A DNA stretch of 64,000 bases, taken from the NCBI GenBank assembly GCA_028283725.1, contig JAPWKC010000001.1, forward strand, positions 124,001 to 188,000. The letters are read 5' to 3'. The translations under genes were made by a program, and so were the position numbers. Shown piece after piece: positions 30,494-39,348 of the stretch (its first letter is position 1; every line of letters starts with the position of its first letter). The DNA comes from Neorhizobium sp. Lineage in GTDB: Bacteria > Pseudomonadota > Alphaproteobacteria > Rhizobiales > Rhizobiaceae. Under the pieces are notes generated by a model that worked only from the letters and a program-made list of their open reading frames with translations, made no database searches and was not told where the DNA came from.

Positions 30494-31729
30494 ATGTCCG
30501 TTACCGAGGCCGTTCGCCCCGCATTGAAGACGCCGCTCGTCGCGCAGCCGGACCTTTTTTCCGGCAAGCCTTCGCTCGTCGGCATGAGCCGTGAGATGAT
30601 GGCGACTGCGCTCAAAGAAAAGGGCGTGACGGAAAAGCAGGTGAAGATGCGCATCGCGCAGATCTGGCACTGGCTTTATATCCGCGGCGTTTCCGATTTC
30701 GACGCGATGACCAATGTCGCCAAGGACATGCGTGAAATGCTGAAGCAGCATTTCACCATTGCCCGCCCGGAAGTGGTCGAAGAACAGATCTCCAATGACG
30801 GCACCCGCAAATGGCTGCTGCGCTTTCCCGCCCGAGGCGCCGGCCGCCCGGTCGAGGTCGAGACCGTCTATATTCCGGAAGAAGGTCGTGGCACGCTGTG
30901 CATTTCGAGCCAGGTCGGCTGTTCGCTCACCTGCTCCTTCTGTCACACGGGCACGCAGCGTCTGGTGCGCAACCTGACGGCCGAGGAAATTCTCGGCCAG
31001 CTGCTTCTGGCACGCGACCGGCTCGGTGACTTTCCGGGCGTCGATGCGCCGGTCAATGCCTTCATTCCGTCGGGCGACCGCAAGGTCACCAATGTCGTGA
31101 TGATGGGCATGGGCGAGCCGCTCTACAATTTCGAGAGTGTGAAGACCGCGCTTCTGATCGCGACCGACGGCGACGGCCTGTCGCTGTCGAAGCGTCGCGT
31201 GACGCTGTCGACCTCCGGCGTGGTGCCGGAAATCTATCGCACCGGCGAAGAGATCGGCGTGATGCTGGCCATCTCGCTGCATGCGGTGCGCGACGAGCTG
31301 CGCGACATGCTGGTACCGATCAACAAGAAGTATCCGCTGGCCGAGCTTCTCGAAGCGTGCCGCAAATATCCGAGCCTTTCGAATGCGCGGCGCATTACAT
31401 TCGAATATGTGATGCTGAAGGACGTCAACGACAGCCTGGAAGACGCCAAGCTGCTCGTGCAGCTGTTGAAGGGCATTCCGGCAAAGATCAATCTCATCCC
31501 GTTCAACCCCTGGCCGGGCACGAACTACCAGTGTTCGGATTGGGCGACGATCGAGAAATTTGCCGATTTCGTCAATCAGGCCGGCTATGCCTCGCCGATC
31601 CGCACGCCGCGCGGCCGCGATATTCTTGCCGCCTGCGGCCAGCTGAAGTCGGAATCCGAGCGCATGCGTAAGACCGAACGACTTGCCTTTGAAGCGATGA
31701 TGATAGCCGGGCACGGCGAAGATGACTGA
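30494..31729 (+). CDS. rlmN: dual-specificity 23S rRNA/tRNA (adenine-C2) methyltransferase
   Basis: RlmN is a radical-SAM enzyme that methylates C2 of A2503 in 23S rRNA and A37 of some tRNAs. The 4Fe-4S motif is C143-x3-C147-x2-C150 in [12 protein letters not shown]. The mechanism also needs a C-terminal cysteine, present in LAACGQL, and VMMGMGEPL is conserved. The ATG at 30494 gives 411 residues; the open frame upstream lacks similarity. Its stop overlaps the next start by one base (TGATG). Confidence 0.95.
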   Translation: MSVTEAVRPALKTPLVAQPDLFSGKPSLVGMSREMMATALKEKGVTEKQVKMRIAQIWHWLYIRGVSDFDAMTNVAKDMREMLKQHFTIARPEVVEEQISNDGTRKWLLRFPARGAGRPVEVETVYIPEEGRGTLCISSQVGCSLTCSFCHTGTQRLVRNLTAEEILGQLLLARDRLGDFPGVDAPVNAFIPSGDRKVTNVVMMGMGEPLYNFESVKTALLIATDGDGLSLSKRRVTLSTSGVVPEIYRTGEEIGVMLAISLHAVRDELRDMLVPINKKYPLAELLEACRKYPSLSNARRITFEYVMLKDVNDSLEDAKLLVQLLKGIPAKINLIPFNPWPGTNYQCSDWATIEKFADFVNQAGYASPIRTPRGRDILAACGQLKSESERMRKTERLAFEAMMIAGHGEDD

Positions 31730-32073
31730 TGGATCAACTCGTCAGGAATGAACGAGCCAAGCTGACCGCAACTTATCTCAATGGCATCGCCATCGCGATA
31801 TTCGCAGTTGTAGGATTGGCGCCTGTCATTTCCGCGGCGAGTTCCGCATCCGTTATTTCTTTGCCCGCTACCATGTCGACCGCGATTTGTCTTTTCGCTT
31901 CGGTTGCACTACATTTTTTAGCGAGAAGAGTTCTGAAAGGATTCAGCAATGACGGGCGAGTTTGCTCAGTTTCTGACGCTGATGATCATGCCGATCGGCG
32001 GTTTGCTGATCGGCTTTCTCATGTTGTTTGTTACACGGCGCGAACGGCATCAGTCCGCCGTGCAGAAGCATAA
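31729..32073 (+). CDS. small membrane protein with out-of-character tail
   Basis: The ATG shares its A with the rlmN stop, so translation is coupled. The first about 75 residues look real: a basic start (NERAKLTATYLNG), two transmembrane helices (about 18-40 and 45-68) and a positive LARRVLKGF. The remaining 40 residues are charged and irregular, and run in another frame across the small gene at 31949. I suspect the true protein ends near 31950 and that one base has been lost here, or that the overlap is genuine. I recognise no named family. Confidence 0.6.
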   Translation: MDQLVRNERAKLTATYLNGIAIAIFAVVGLAPVISAASSASVISLPATMSTAICLFASVALHFLARRVLKGFSNDGRVCSVSDADDHADRRFADRLSHVVCYTARTASVRRAEA

Positions 32074-32086
32074 TCCGTCGCGCTGA
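31949..32086 (+). CDS. 45-residue single-helix membrane protein
   Basis: This tiny gene overlaps the preceding one by 125 bases in a different frame. It has a good ribosome-binding site, AAAGGA at 31936-31941, seven bases before the ATG. The product has one transmembrane helix (MPIGGLLIGFLMLFV) and a short basic tail (TRRERHQSAVQKHNPSR). This hydrophobic-then-basic pattern argues for real coding. Function unknown; it may work with the small membrane protein encoded just upstream. Confidence 0.6.
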   Translation: MTGEFAQFLTLMIMPIGGLLIGFLMLFVTRRERHQSAVQKHNPSR

Positions 32087-32089
32087 TCC

Positions 32090-32731
32090 TTACCGCGACT
32101 GCGTCATGAAAATCTTGGCTGCAAACACAGAGAATACGCCTGCGAAGGTGTAATCTATGCCGCGCAGCACCTTGGGGTTGGCTTGCAACCAGTTTGCAAG
32201 CTTATCCGCTGCGAGAATCGCTGCAACATTCACCGGCATGCAGATGACGATGAAGTAGAAACCGAGAAAGATCAGCTTGCCCGAGACATGCGGATCGCCG
32301 GCGGTGATGAATTGCGGCAGGAAGGTCATGAAGAAGATGATGACCTTGGGGTTCAGGAGATTGACCCAGAAGCCGGTGGAGACATTGCCGAGCGCGCTGA
32401 CCTTGCCGCCTTCCACCCGTTCGACCGAGAGGCTCGATCCGTAACGGATCGCCTGGATCGCCAGCCAGAGCAGATAGCCCGCACCGCCGGTCTTCAGCAG
32501 GAAGAAGGCCGTGGGCGAAGCAGTAATCAGAGCAGAAATGCCGAAGGCGACGAGGAGCGTATGGCAGACGACGCCGAGGCTCGTTCCCATGACGACGAAA
32601 AGCGCCGGCTTTGGCCCTTGGGCCAGTGCGCGGCTGATCGACAGCGTCATATCCGGGCCAGGCGTCAGCGCCAGAAGCAGGCCTGCTGCGGAAAAGGCAA
32701 AAAGGGTCGGCAGGCTCGGCAGAAAGTCCAT
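32090..32731 (-). CDS. LysE/RhtB family amino-acid exporter
   Basis: The 213-residue protein has six transmembrane helices and the LysE family motif LALTPGPDMTLSISRAL, with a central NLLNPKVIIFFMTFLPQF. These exporters remove amino acids such as threonine, homoserine or lysine, or quorum signals. The substrate is not predictable. The start at 32731 (MDFLPSLPTLF) is the usual family start. Confidence 0.9.
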   Translation of the reverse strand: MDFLPSLPTLFAFSAAGLLLALTPGPDMTLSISRALAQGPKPALFVVMGTSLGVVCHTLLVAFGISALITASPTAFFLLKTGGAGYLLWLAIQAIRYGSSLSVERVEGGKVSALGNVSTGFWVNLLNPKVIIFFMTFLPQFITAGDPHVSGKLIFLGFYFIVICMPVNVAAILAADKLANWLQANPKVLRGIDYTFAGVFSVFAAKIFMTQSR

Positions 32732-32802
32732 GGCAGGCTCGAAATCCGGGTTGTGCTTGAGCGCACAATTACCCGGATTCATGGTGTCTGCCAATCGCTG
32801 CT

Positions 32803-33663
32803 TCAGCGCTTGTCTATGAAGGTCCTGGCGGCCTCGGCGTGATCGGGGTGCCAACGCGACAGGGGCGGACGGTTTTCCACGATGTCACCTGCGGTCCAGA
32901 GCATGCGGCGCTCGTCGGTTGCGCGATCCACGTCGTTGTCTGGGCAGAGAATGTAGAAGTCGCCACGCCCGATGCTCTCGATCATGAACGTCACGGTTTC
33001 CTCCGGCGTCCAGGCGCCCGAGGGCTTTTCCGTCACGCCGCGGGCCATGGTAAGGCCGGTATAGACGAAACCGGGGATCATCAGATGGGCGGCAACGGCG
33101 CAGCCTTCTGTGGTGCGCAGCTCATGTTGCAGCGCTTCGGTGAAAGCCTTCACGCCGGCCTTGGCGACGTTATAGGCCGGGTCGCCCGGAGGCATGGTGA
33201 TGCCCTGCTTGGAGCCGGTGTTGATGATCAGCGCCGGTTCGCCATGGGAGATCATCGCCGGGCCGAATGTGCGGGTGCCGTTGATGACGCCCAGAAGATT
33301 GACGGCAAAGACGTTATCCCAATTGGCCTGCGATCCGAAAATGCTGCTGCCGGGCTGGATGCCGGCATTGTTCATCAGGACGTGAACGCGGCCGAAGCGC
33401 TGCAACACGGCGCGTTCCAGCGCTTCGATCTCTTCCGGTCTAGAGACGTCGGTGCCGATCGCAGCGACATCGACCGATCCGCCGGGCGCCATGGCCGTCA
33501 CGTCGAGCAGGGCTTTGGCGAGCGCATCGCCTTCGAGATCGGCAAGAACGACGGTCATGCCGATGCTCGTGAAGTATTTTGCCGCGGCAAGACCGATGCC
33601 GGATGCGGCTCCGGTGACGACGGCGACGTTATGGGGCTTGAGTGCGGGATGGGGCGCGGTCAT
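32803..33663 (-). CDS. short-chain dehydrogenase/reductase
   Basis: This is a 286-residue NAD(P)-dependent oxidoreductase of the SDR superfamily. The dinucleotide-binding motif is TGAASGIG, with D-rich ADLEGD following, then NNAGIQPGS, the catalytic serine region INTGSKQGI, and Y-x3-K in AYNVAKAG. The aspartate after the second strand hints at NAD preference. The substrate is unknown. It precedes lysE on the same strand with a 71-base gap. Confidence 0.9.
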   Translation of the reverse strand: MTAPHPALKPHNVAVVTGAASGIGLAAAKYFTSIGMTVVLADLEGDALAKALLDVTAMAPGGSVDVAAIGTDVSRPEEIEALERAVLQRFGRVHVLMNNAGIQPGSSIFGSQANWDNVFAVNLLGVINGTRTFGPAMISHGEPALIINTGSKQGITMPPGDPAYNVAKAGVKAFTEALQHELRTTEGCAVAAHLMIPGFVYTGLTMARGVTEKPSGAWTPEETVTFMIESIGRGDFYILCPDNDVDRATDERRMLWTAGDIVENRPPLSRWHPDHAEAARTFIDKR

Positions 33664-33879
33664 GGCTGATCCTCTCCTTGCAACGTGTCGATCACGATCC
33701 GACAAAATCCGGCCTATCGCATGTCGAACGCGATGGGGCAACGTGACATGAAGGCGTTCGCGACGATGGTCCCTGATGCGGGGTTTTCCTTGCGCGTTTC
33801 GCCAAACTCGCTAAAAGTGCGGCCATCCAAGACTTCGGCGGCGTGAAAGCCGCATAATCCGCAGACGGACGTTATCACC

Positions 33880-35103
33880 ATGGCACTCCCGAAAGACGTA
33901 AAAAAGGTCGTTCTCGCTTATTCCGGCGGTCTCGATACCTCGATCATCCTGAAATGGCTCCAGACCGAACTCGGCGCTGAAGTCGTCACCTTCACCGCAG
34001 ATCTTGGCCAGGGCGAAGAGCTCGAGCCGGCGCGCAAGAAGGCCGAGATGCTCGGCATCAAGGAAATCTATATCGAGGATGTGCGCGAGGAGTTCGTCCG
34101 CGATTTCGTCTTCCCGATGTTCCGCGCCAATGCCGTCTACGAAGGCGTCTACCTGCTTGGAACGTCGATCGCCCGTCCGCTGATCTCCAAGCATCTCATC
34201 GATATCGCCAAGAAGACCGGCGCCGATGCGATCGCCCATGGCGCGACCGGCAAGGGCAATGACCAGGTTCGTTTCGAACTGTCGGCCTATGCGCTGAACC
34301 CGGATATCAAGGTCATCGCTCCCTGGCGCGACTGGTCGTTCAAGAGCCGCACGGATCTCCTGAAATTTGCCGAAGAGCACCAGATCCCGGTTGCCAAGGA
34401 CAAGAAGGGCGAAGCGCCGTTCTCCGTCGACGCCAACCTGCTGCATTCCTCGTCAGAGGGCAAGGTTCTGGAAGACCCGGCCATCGAGGCTCCCGAATAC
34501 GTGCATATGCGCACGATCTCGCCGGAGGCCGCACCGGATCAGGCAACCACGATCAAAGTCGGCTTCCGCAAGGGCGATGCCGTCTCGATCAACGGTGTCG
34601 AGATGTCGCCGGCAACGCTTCTGGCGCAGCTCAACAACTATGGCCGTGACAACGGCATCGGCCGTCTCGACCTCGTCGAAAACCGGTTCGTCGGCATGAA
34701 GTCGCGTGGCATCTACGAGACGCCCGGCGGTACGATCCTGCTTGCCGCTCACCGCGCGATCGAATCGATCACGCTCGATCGCGGCGCTGCTCACCTCAAG
34801 GATGAGCTGATGCCGAAATATGCAGAGCTCATCTATTACGGCTTCTGGTTCTCGCCGGAGCGCGAAATGCTGCAGGCCATGATCGACAAGAGCCAGGAGC
34901 ATGTTGAAGGCGAAGTGACGCTGAAGCTCTACAAGGGCAATGTCATGGTCACTGGCCGCGAGAGCGAGAAGTCGCTCTATTCCGACCAGCTCGTCACTTT
35001 CGAAGATGATCAGGGCGCGTATGACCAGAAGGACGCCGCGGGCTTCATCAAGCTCAATGCGCTGCGCCTGCGCACGCTTGCCAAGCGCAACCAGCTGAAG
35101 TGA
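33880..35103 (+). CDS. argG: argininosuccinate synthase
   Basis: ArgG joins citrulline and aspartate with ATP to argininosuccinate in arginine synthesis. The 407-residue protein has the N-type ATP pyrophosphatase loop [15 protein letters not shown]. It also has the citrulline and aspartate segments [21 protein letters not shown] and [18 protein letters not shown]. It is a monocistronic unit ending at a clear terminator. In many bacteria argG lies near argH, but not here. Confidence 0.97.
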   Translation: MALPKDVKKVVLAYSGGLDTSIILKWLQTELGAEVVTFTADLGQGEELEPARKKAEMLGIKEIYIEDVREEFVRDFVFPMFRANAVYEGVYLLGTSIARPLISKHLIDIAKKTGADAIAHGATGKGNDQVRFELSAYALNPDIKVIAPWRDWSFKSRTDLLKFAEEHQIPVAKDKKGEAPFSVDANLLHSSSEGKVLEDPAIEAPEYVHMRTISPEAAPDQATTIKVGFRKGDAVSINGVEMSPATLLAQLNNYGRDNGIGRLDLVENRFVGMKSRGIYETPGGTILLAAHRAIESITLDRGAAHLKDELMPKYAELIYYGFWFSPEREMLQAMIDKSQEHVEGEVTLKLYKGNVMVTGRESEKSLYSDQLVTFEDDQGAYDQKDAAGFIKLNALRLRTLAKRNQLK

Positions 35104-35129
35104 TCCGGTCGGTTATCGCTTGATTTTCG

Positions 35130-35163
35130 AAGGGCTCGTTTCGGTAAGGAACGGGCCCTTTTC
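35130..35163 (+). terminator. terminator of argG
   Basis: An 11-bp stem (35130-35140 with 35150-35160, one T-G pair) and loop TCGGTAAGG are followed by a short T-run. The T-run touches the stop codon of the convergent MFS gene. Confidence 0.78.
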
Positions 35164-36374
35164 TATTGCCGCTTGCTGACGATCAGGAAGCCGACATAGC
35201 TGGCGACCGCGATATATTCCATGATCGGAATGATGATGCCGATCGAGGTCAGGGGCGAAGCGAAGCTGGCCGCGATGAGGCCGCCGGCAAATCCGCCGCC
35301 CATCTGGATAAATCCCATCAGCGCCGAAGCCGAGCCTGCGGCCTTCGGGAAGGGGGCGAGGCCCGCCGTGACGATGAAGGGTGTGAGAAAGGCCATGCCG
35401 CAGGTGGAAACGGCGACCGGCACCATGATCGACAGATAGGAGGCCGGCAGCAGAAAAACCGAAAGCAGCATCATCGTGCCGCCTATGAAGCTGCAGAAAA
35501 GGCCGATCGTTGCCGTCTGCTGGCCGTTCAGACGTCGTGACAGGTAACGCAGAAGGAAGGAGCCGCCGAGATAGGCGCCGCTCTGCATCAGCATGCCGAT
35601 GCCGAATTCCGATGGGGTGAGACCGACGACGCCGATCAGCACGAAGGGAAGCATCGTTCCCTGGGCATAAAGGGCGCCGACGGCGCCACCCAGAACCAGC
35701 GAGGGAAGAATGAAGCGCAGGTCGCGGATCAATTCCGCGTAGGTCGTGACAAGCGTTACCGGCCTCAGCCGGCTGCGATCCGGCACGGCGGTTTCCTTGA
35801 GGAAAAAGGCGCAGCTCGACAGCAGAACGACGCCGAACAGGATCATGAGCGCAAAGATCGCCTTCCAGCCGAAAATCGATAGCGCCACCCCGCCGATCGC
35901 TGGTCCCATGGCCGGACCGATGGCGAGGATGATGCCGATCATGTTCATGATGCGGGCGGCCTCGGCGCCGACGAACTGATCTCGGACAGCGGCGCGGGCC
36001 ACGGTCATGCCGACGGATGCCCCGATGCCCTGGATCAGGCGTCCGGCAAGGATCCATTCGACACTTGGCGCAAGGGCTGCCATCAGGGATCCGGCAAGGT
36101 AGATCGACAGGAAAGTCATGCTGGCCGCGCGCCGGCCAAAGGCATCCGAAAAGGGGCCGGCCAGAAGCTGTGCAAGCGCGAAGCCGGCAAAATAAAGAGA
36201 AAGGCTGAGCTTGATCGCCGCTTCCGTCGTGCCGAAGGCGTGCACCAGTTCCGGCATGGCGGGTGTATAGATCGCCATGGAAATGGGGCCGATCGCCGTC
36301 AGCAAGCCGCCAAGAATGGTCGTGCGGCGTTCGCTCATGGCCGCCGGCTTGGGCGGCGTATTGTCAGCCTTCAT
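35163..36374 (-). CDS. MFS multidrug/Bcr-CflA-type efflux transporter
   Basis: The 403-residue protein has 12 transmembrane helices and the drug:H+ antiporter motifs GPFSDAFGRR between helices 2 and 3 and GRLIQGIGASVGM in helix 4-5, characteristic of the Bcr/CflA group. It probably exports a toxic small molecule. The start (MKADNTPP) lies inside the end of the MarR gene, an 11-base overlap, so the pair is an operon. Autorepression by MarR and release by the exported compound is the usual logic, but is inferred here. Confidence 0.91.
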   Translation of the reverse strand: MKADNTPPKPAAMSERRTTILGGLLTAIGPISMAIYTPAMPELVHAFGTTEAAIKLSLSLYFAGFALAQLLAGPFSDAFGRRAASMTFLSIYLAGSLMAALAPSVEWILAGRLIQGIGASVGMTVARAAVRDQFVGAEAARIMNMIGIILAIGPAMGPAIGGVALSIFGWKAIFALMILFGVVLLSSCAFFLKETAVPDRSRLRPVTLVTTYAELIRDLRFILPSLVLGGAVGALYAQGTMLPFVLIGVVGLTPSEFGIGMLMQSGAYLGGSFLLRYLSRRLNGQQTATIGLFCSFIGGTMMLLSVFLLPASYLSIMVPVAVSTCGMAFLTPFIVTAGLAPFPKAAGSASALMGFIQMGGGFAGGLIAASFASPLTSIGIIIPIMEYIAVASYVGFLIVSKRQ

Positions 36375-36864
36375 TGCAATCCGACTTGTCAGGGCTGTTT
36401 GTTGGGAATGACTGAAGGTTGGCCGTGAAGGCGCCGAGGGCATGTTTGAACTTGCGTCGGGCCTCGGCAGTCATGCCGGTCGTCCCCTGCTCGATGACGA
36501 TTTTCATTTCGCGCCGGATGGATGCGAGCATTTCGTCGGAAGCGGGGGCGAGATTGATGCGCTTGGCGCGCCGGTCCGCACTGCAGGGCTGGCGTTCGAT
36601 AAGGCCCAGAACCTGCAGCTTGTCGAGATAGGTGCAGAGCGTCATCGGTTCGACGCCCATGCGGATGGCGATGTCCATCTGGCGGCTGCCGGCGGCATTG
36701 GCGATGTTGAGAAGCGCGCGCGCCTCGCCCAATGTCAGGCCCAGACCGGCCTGCGTGATGCGCTTTTCAAAGGCGATGCGCATCAGACGCGTCGCGTCAC
36801 CGATCAGGAGGGCCACCTCATCGTGATCATCGAGCGGCGTCTGGTTTTTCTGTGCTGATATCAT
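36364..36864 (-). CDS. MarR-family transcriptional regulator
   Basis: The 166-residue winged-helix regulator has LTLGEARALLNIANAAGSRQ and the recognition helix and wing MGVEPMTLCTYLDKLQVLGL-IERQPCSADRRAKRINL, where D-x-R-x3-R is the MarR wing motif. It is the first gene of a two-gene operon with the MFS exporter and is likely its local repressor. A short TAAG-N5-CTTA inverted repeat overlaps the start (36864-36876), but it is too short to call an operator. Confidence 0.92.
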   Translation of the reverse strand: MISAQKNQTPLDDHDEVALLIGDATRLMRIAFEKRITQAGLGLTLGEARALLNIANAAGSRQMDIAIRMGVEPMTLCTYLDKLQVLGLIERQPCSADRRAKRINLAPASDEMLASIRREMKIVIEQGTTGMTAEARRKFKHALGAFTANLQSFPTNSPDKSDCNEG

Positions 36865-37145
36865 AAGCCAGACTTACTATCTTTCCGCGAGGAGGCCAAC
36901 GGTAAAACCGCGCAAGGTCCTGTGGGGCGAGAAAGAAATTCCAGGTAACGAACATACGGGAAGCACTGCGGCGCCGTATTTTGGGTCAATGATTGGGCCG
37001 GCGCGCCCGTCTTGCGAAACGGATGGTGGAAAACCTCCGATTGTATCCGGGTGCGGCGATTTCGGGATTGCTGCAAAACGAACTCGGATTTTTGCCGCTA
37101 TCGACTATATGAAGGTGGTGAGACAATCATTTCGAGGACGTGAGC

Positions 37146-39233
37146 ATGGCAGATCTTTCGATTAATCAGGCGCTTGTGCATTGGGACGGGCATCAGGGCT
37201 TGCCACGGTTCGACACGATCGGGGATAAGGATTTCGCGCCGGCTTTCGACGCCGCGATCGTCTCGCACGCCGCAGAGATCGATGCGATTGCCGATAATTC
37301 CGACGAGCCGACATTCGATAACACCGTAACGGCACTCGAAATTGCCGGCGACGCGCTTTCGCGCGTCTCGGCGATCTTCTGGGGCAAGGCCGGCGCCCAT
37401 ACGAATGAAACGATCCAGACGCTGGAGCGCGATATCGCGCCGAAAATGTCTCGCCACTATTCGAGGATCGGCATGAATGCCGCCCTGTTTTCGCGCATCG
37501 ACGGGCTCTGGGAAAAGCGTGCGGGCCTTGATCTGACGAAAGAGCAGGAACGGGTGCTGGAACGCCACTGGAAGGGGTTCGTGCGCGCCGGCGCCAAGTT
37601 GCCGAAGGCAGAACAGCAGCGGCTTGCCGATATCAACGAGACGCTTGCCGGGCTCGGCGCCCGCTTCGGCCAGAACGTTCTCGGCGACGAGACATCGTGG
37701 TCGCTAAAGCTCTCCGACGAGGCGGATCTGGAAGGCCTGCCGCAGTTTCTACGGGACGCGATGGCCTCAGCCGCGAAAGATCGCGGCGAAGAGGATGGTT
37801 ACATGGTGACGCTGTCGCGTTCCATCATCGAACCGTTCCTGACGTTTTCCACACGCCGCGACCTGCGCGAGCAGGCTTTCCGCGCCTGGGTGGCACGCGG
37901 GGCGAATGGGGGCGAGACCGACAATATCGGCATCGTCAAGGAAACGCTTTCGCTGCGCCTGGAAAAGGCCAGGCTGCTGGGTTACGCGGATTTTGCCGCC
38001 TTCAAGCTCGACAATACGATGGCCAAGACCGCCGATGCGGTGAATGGCCTGCTGCGCCAGGTCTGGAACAAGGCGCGGTCCAAGGCTCTGGAAGAGGAGG
38101 CAAGCCTTGCCGGCCTCATTTCGGAAGAGGGCAGGAACCACGAGGTGATGCCGTGGGACTGGCGCCATTATGCGGAAAAGCTACGCCAGCGGATGTTCGA
38201 TTTCTCCGAATCGGAGCTGAAGCCCTATCTGCAGCTCGAAAAGGTCATCGATGCCTGCTTCGATGTGGCCGGCCGGCTTTTCGGCATCACGGCCACCGAA
38301 GTGAAGGGCGTTGCAGCCTATCATCCCGACGTGCGGGTCTTCGAGATCCGCGATCAGGACGGGGCGCTGAAGGCGCTGTTCCTTGGCGATTATTTCGCGC
38401 GCTCTTCCAAGCGTTCGGGGGCGTGGATGAGTTCGTTCCAGTCGCAGCACAAGCTGCCGCTGAAAAACGGCGCCGAGGGCGAGCTGCCGATCATCTACAA
38501 CGTCTGCAATTTTGCGAAACCCGCGGCCGGCAAGCCTGCGCTCCTGTCGCTCGATGATGCGCGCACCCTGTTTCACGAGTTCGGCCATGCGTTGCATGGC
38601 ATGTTGTCGAACGTGACGTATCCGTCGGTCTCGGGCACCGGCGTGTCGCGCGATTTCGTCGAATTGCCGTCGCAGCTTTACGAACACTGGCTGACCGTGC
38701 CGGAAATCCTCGAAAAATACGCCGTCCATTATGAGACCGGCGAGCCGATGCCGAAGGCGATGCTCGACAAGGTTCTGGCGGCGCAGACGTTCAATGCGGG
38801 TTTCGCAACGGTGGAGTTCACGTCCTCGGCGCTGGTCGACATGGCCTTTCATACCCGCGGTTCGGTGGATGATCCGATGGCGGTGCAGAAAGAGGTTCTC
38901 GACGAGCTCGGCATGCCGGCCTCGATCGTCATGCGGCATGCCACGCCGCATTTCCAGCATGTCTTCTCAGGTGACGGCTATTCGGCCGGTTACTATTCCT
39001 ACATGTGGTCGGAAGTGCTGGATGCGGATGCGTTCGCCGCATTCGAAGAAAGCGGTAATCCCTTCGATCCTGTCATGGCGCGCAAGTTGAAGAACAATAT
39101 CTATTCGGTCGGCGGCGCCATCGACCCGGAGGAAACATACAAGGCCTTCCGCGGAAAACTGCCCGATCCGCAGGCCATGCTGAAGAAGAAGGGGCTCTCG
39201 ATGGTGATTGAGCTCTCCGGCAGCGATGCGTGA
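37146..39233 (+). CDS. M3-family oligopeptidase (oligopeptidase A / peptidyl-dipeptidase type)
   Basis: This 695-residue cytoplasmic zinc metallopeptidase degrades short peptides, including cleaved signal peptides. The zinc site is H477-E-F-G-H481 with the third ligand E506 in FVELPSQ. The substrate-side block GYSAGYYSYMWSEVLDADAF is conserved. It is closest to PrlC/Dcp, but sequence alone does not separate them here. The ATG at 37146 has GAGG eight bases upstream; a GTG at 37140 is too close to it. A PHO-box array begins 27 bases after the stop. Confidence 0.93.
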   Translation: MADLSINQALVHWDGHQGLPRFDTIGDKDFAPAFDAAIVSHAAEIDAIADNSDEPTFDNTVTALEIAGDALSRVSAIFWGKAGAHTNETIQTLERDIAPKMSRHYSRIGMNAALFSRIDGLWEKRAGLDLTKEQERVLERHWKGFVRAGAKLPKAEQQRLADINETLAGLGARFGQNVLGDETSWSLKLSDEADLEGLPQFLRDAMASAAKDRGEEDGYMVTLSRSIIEPFLTFSTRRDLREQAFRAWVARGANGGETDNIGIVKETLSLRLEKARLLGYADFAAFKLDNTMAKTADAVNGLLRQVWNKARSKALEEEASLAGLISEEGRNHEVMPWDWRHYAEKLRQRMFDFSESELKPYLQLEKVIDACFDVAGRLFGITATEVKGVAAYHPDVRVFEIRDQDGALKALFLGDYFARSSKRSGAWMSSFQSQHKLPLKNGAEGELPIIYNVCNFAKPAAGKPALLSLDDARTLFHEFGHALHGMLSNVTYPSVSGTGVSRDFVELPSQLYEHWLTVPEILEKYAVHYETGEPMPKAMLDKVLAAQTFNAGFATVEFTSSALVDMAFHTRGSVDDPMAVQKEVLDELGMPASIVMRHATPHFQHVFSGDGYSAGYYSYMWSEVLDADAFAAFEESGNPFDPVMARKLKNNIYSVGGAIDPEETYKAFRGKLPDPQAMLKKKGLSMVIELSGSDA

Positions 39234-39260
39234 CTGAAACGGCGGCGGGCTATACTCGGC

Positions 39261-39300
39261 GTGTCATCCGGGCGTCATAAAACTGTAATCCCGCTGTCAT
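39261..39300 (+). promoter_or_regulatory. tandem PHO boxes (four 11-bp-spaced PhoB half-sites)
   Basis: The PhoB half-site is CTGTCAT repeated every 11 bp. Starting at 39261, 39272, 39283 and 39294, exactly 11 apart, the sequence reads GTGTCAT, GCGTCAT, CTGTAAT and CTGTCAT. That is two full PHO boxes. Ten bases after the last half-site is TATGGA (39311-39316), a possible -10 element at the spacing known from PhoB promoters. It predicts that the downstream ABC genes are induced by phosphate starvation. Confidence 0.82.
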
Positions 39301-39315
39301 GATCGCCCCATATGG

Positions 39316-39347
39316 AACCGGCATCGCTTTTAACCGATGCCGGTTTT
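39316..39347 (+). terminator. terminator-like hairpin between PHO boxes and ABC operon
   Basis: AACCGGCATCG (39316-39326) pairs perfectly with CGATGCCGGTT (39335-39345) around an 8-base loop, followed by TT and then the first possible start codon. If the Pho promoter starts transcripts near 39323, its mRNA lacks the left arm. The hairpin would then form only in read-through from the upstream peptidase gene. Confidence 0.7.
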
Positions 39348-39348
39348 C

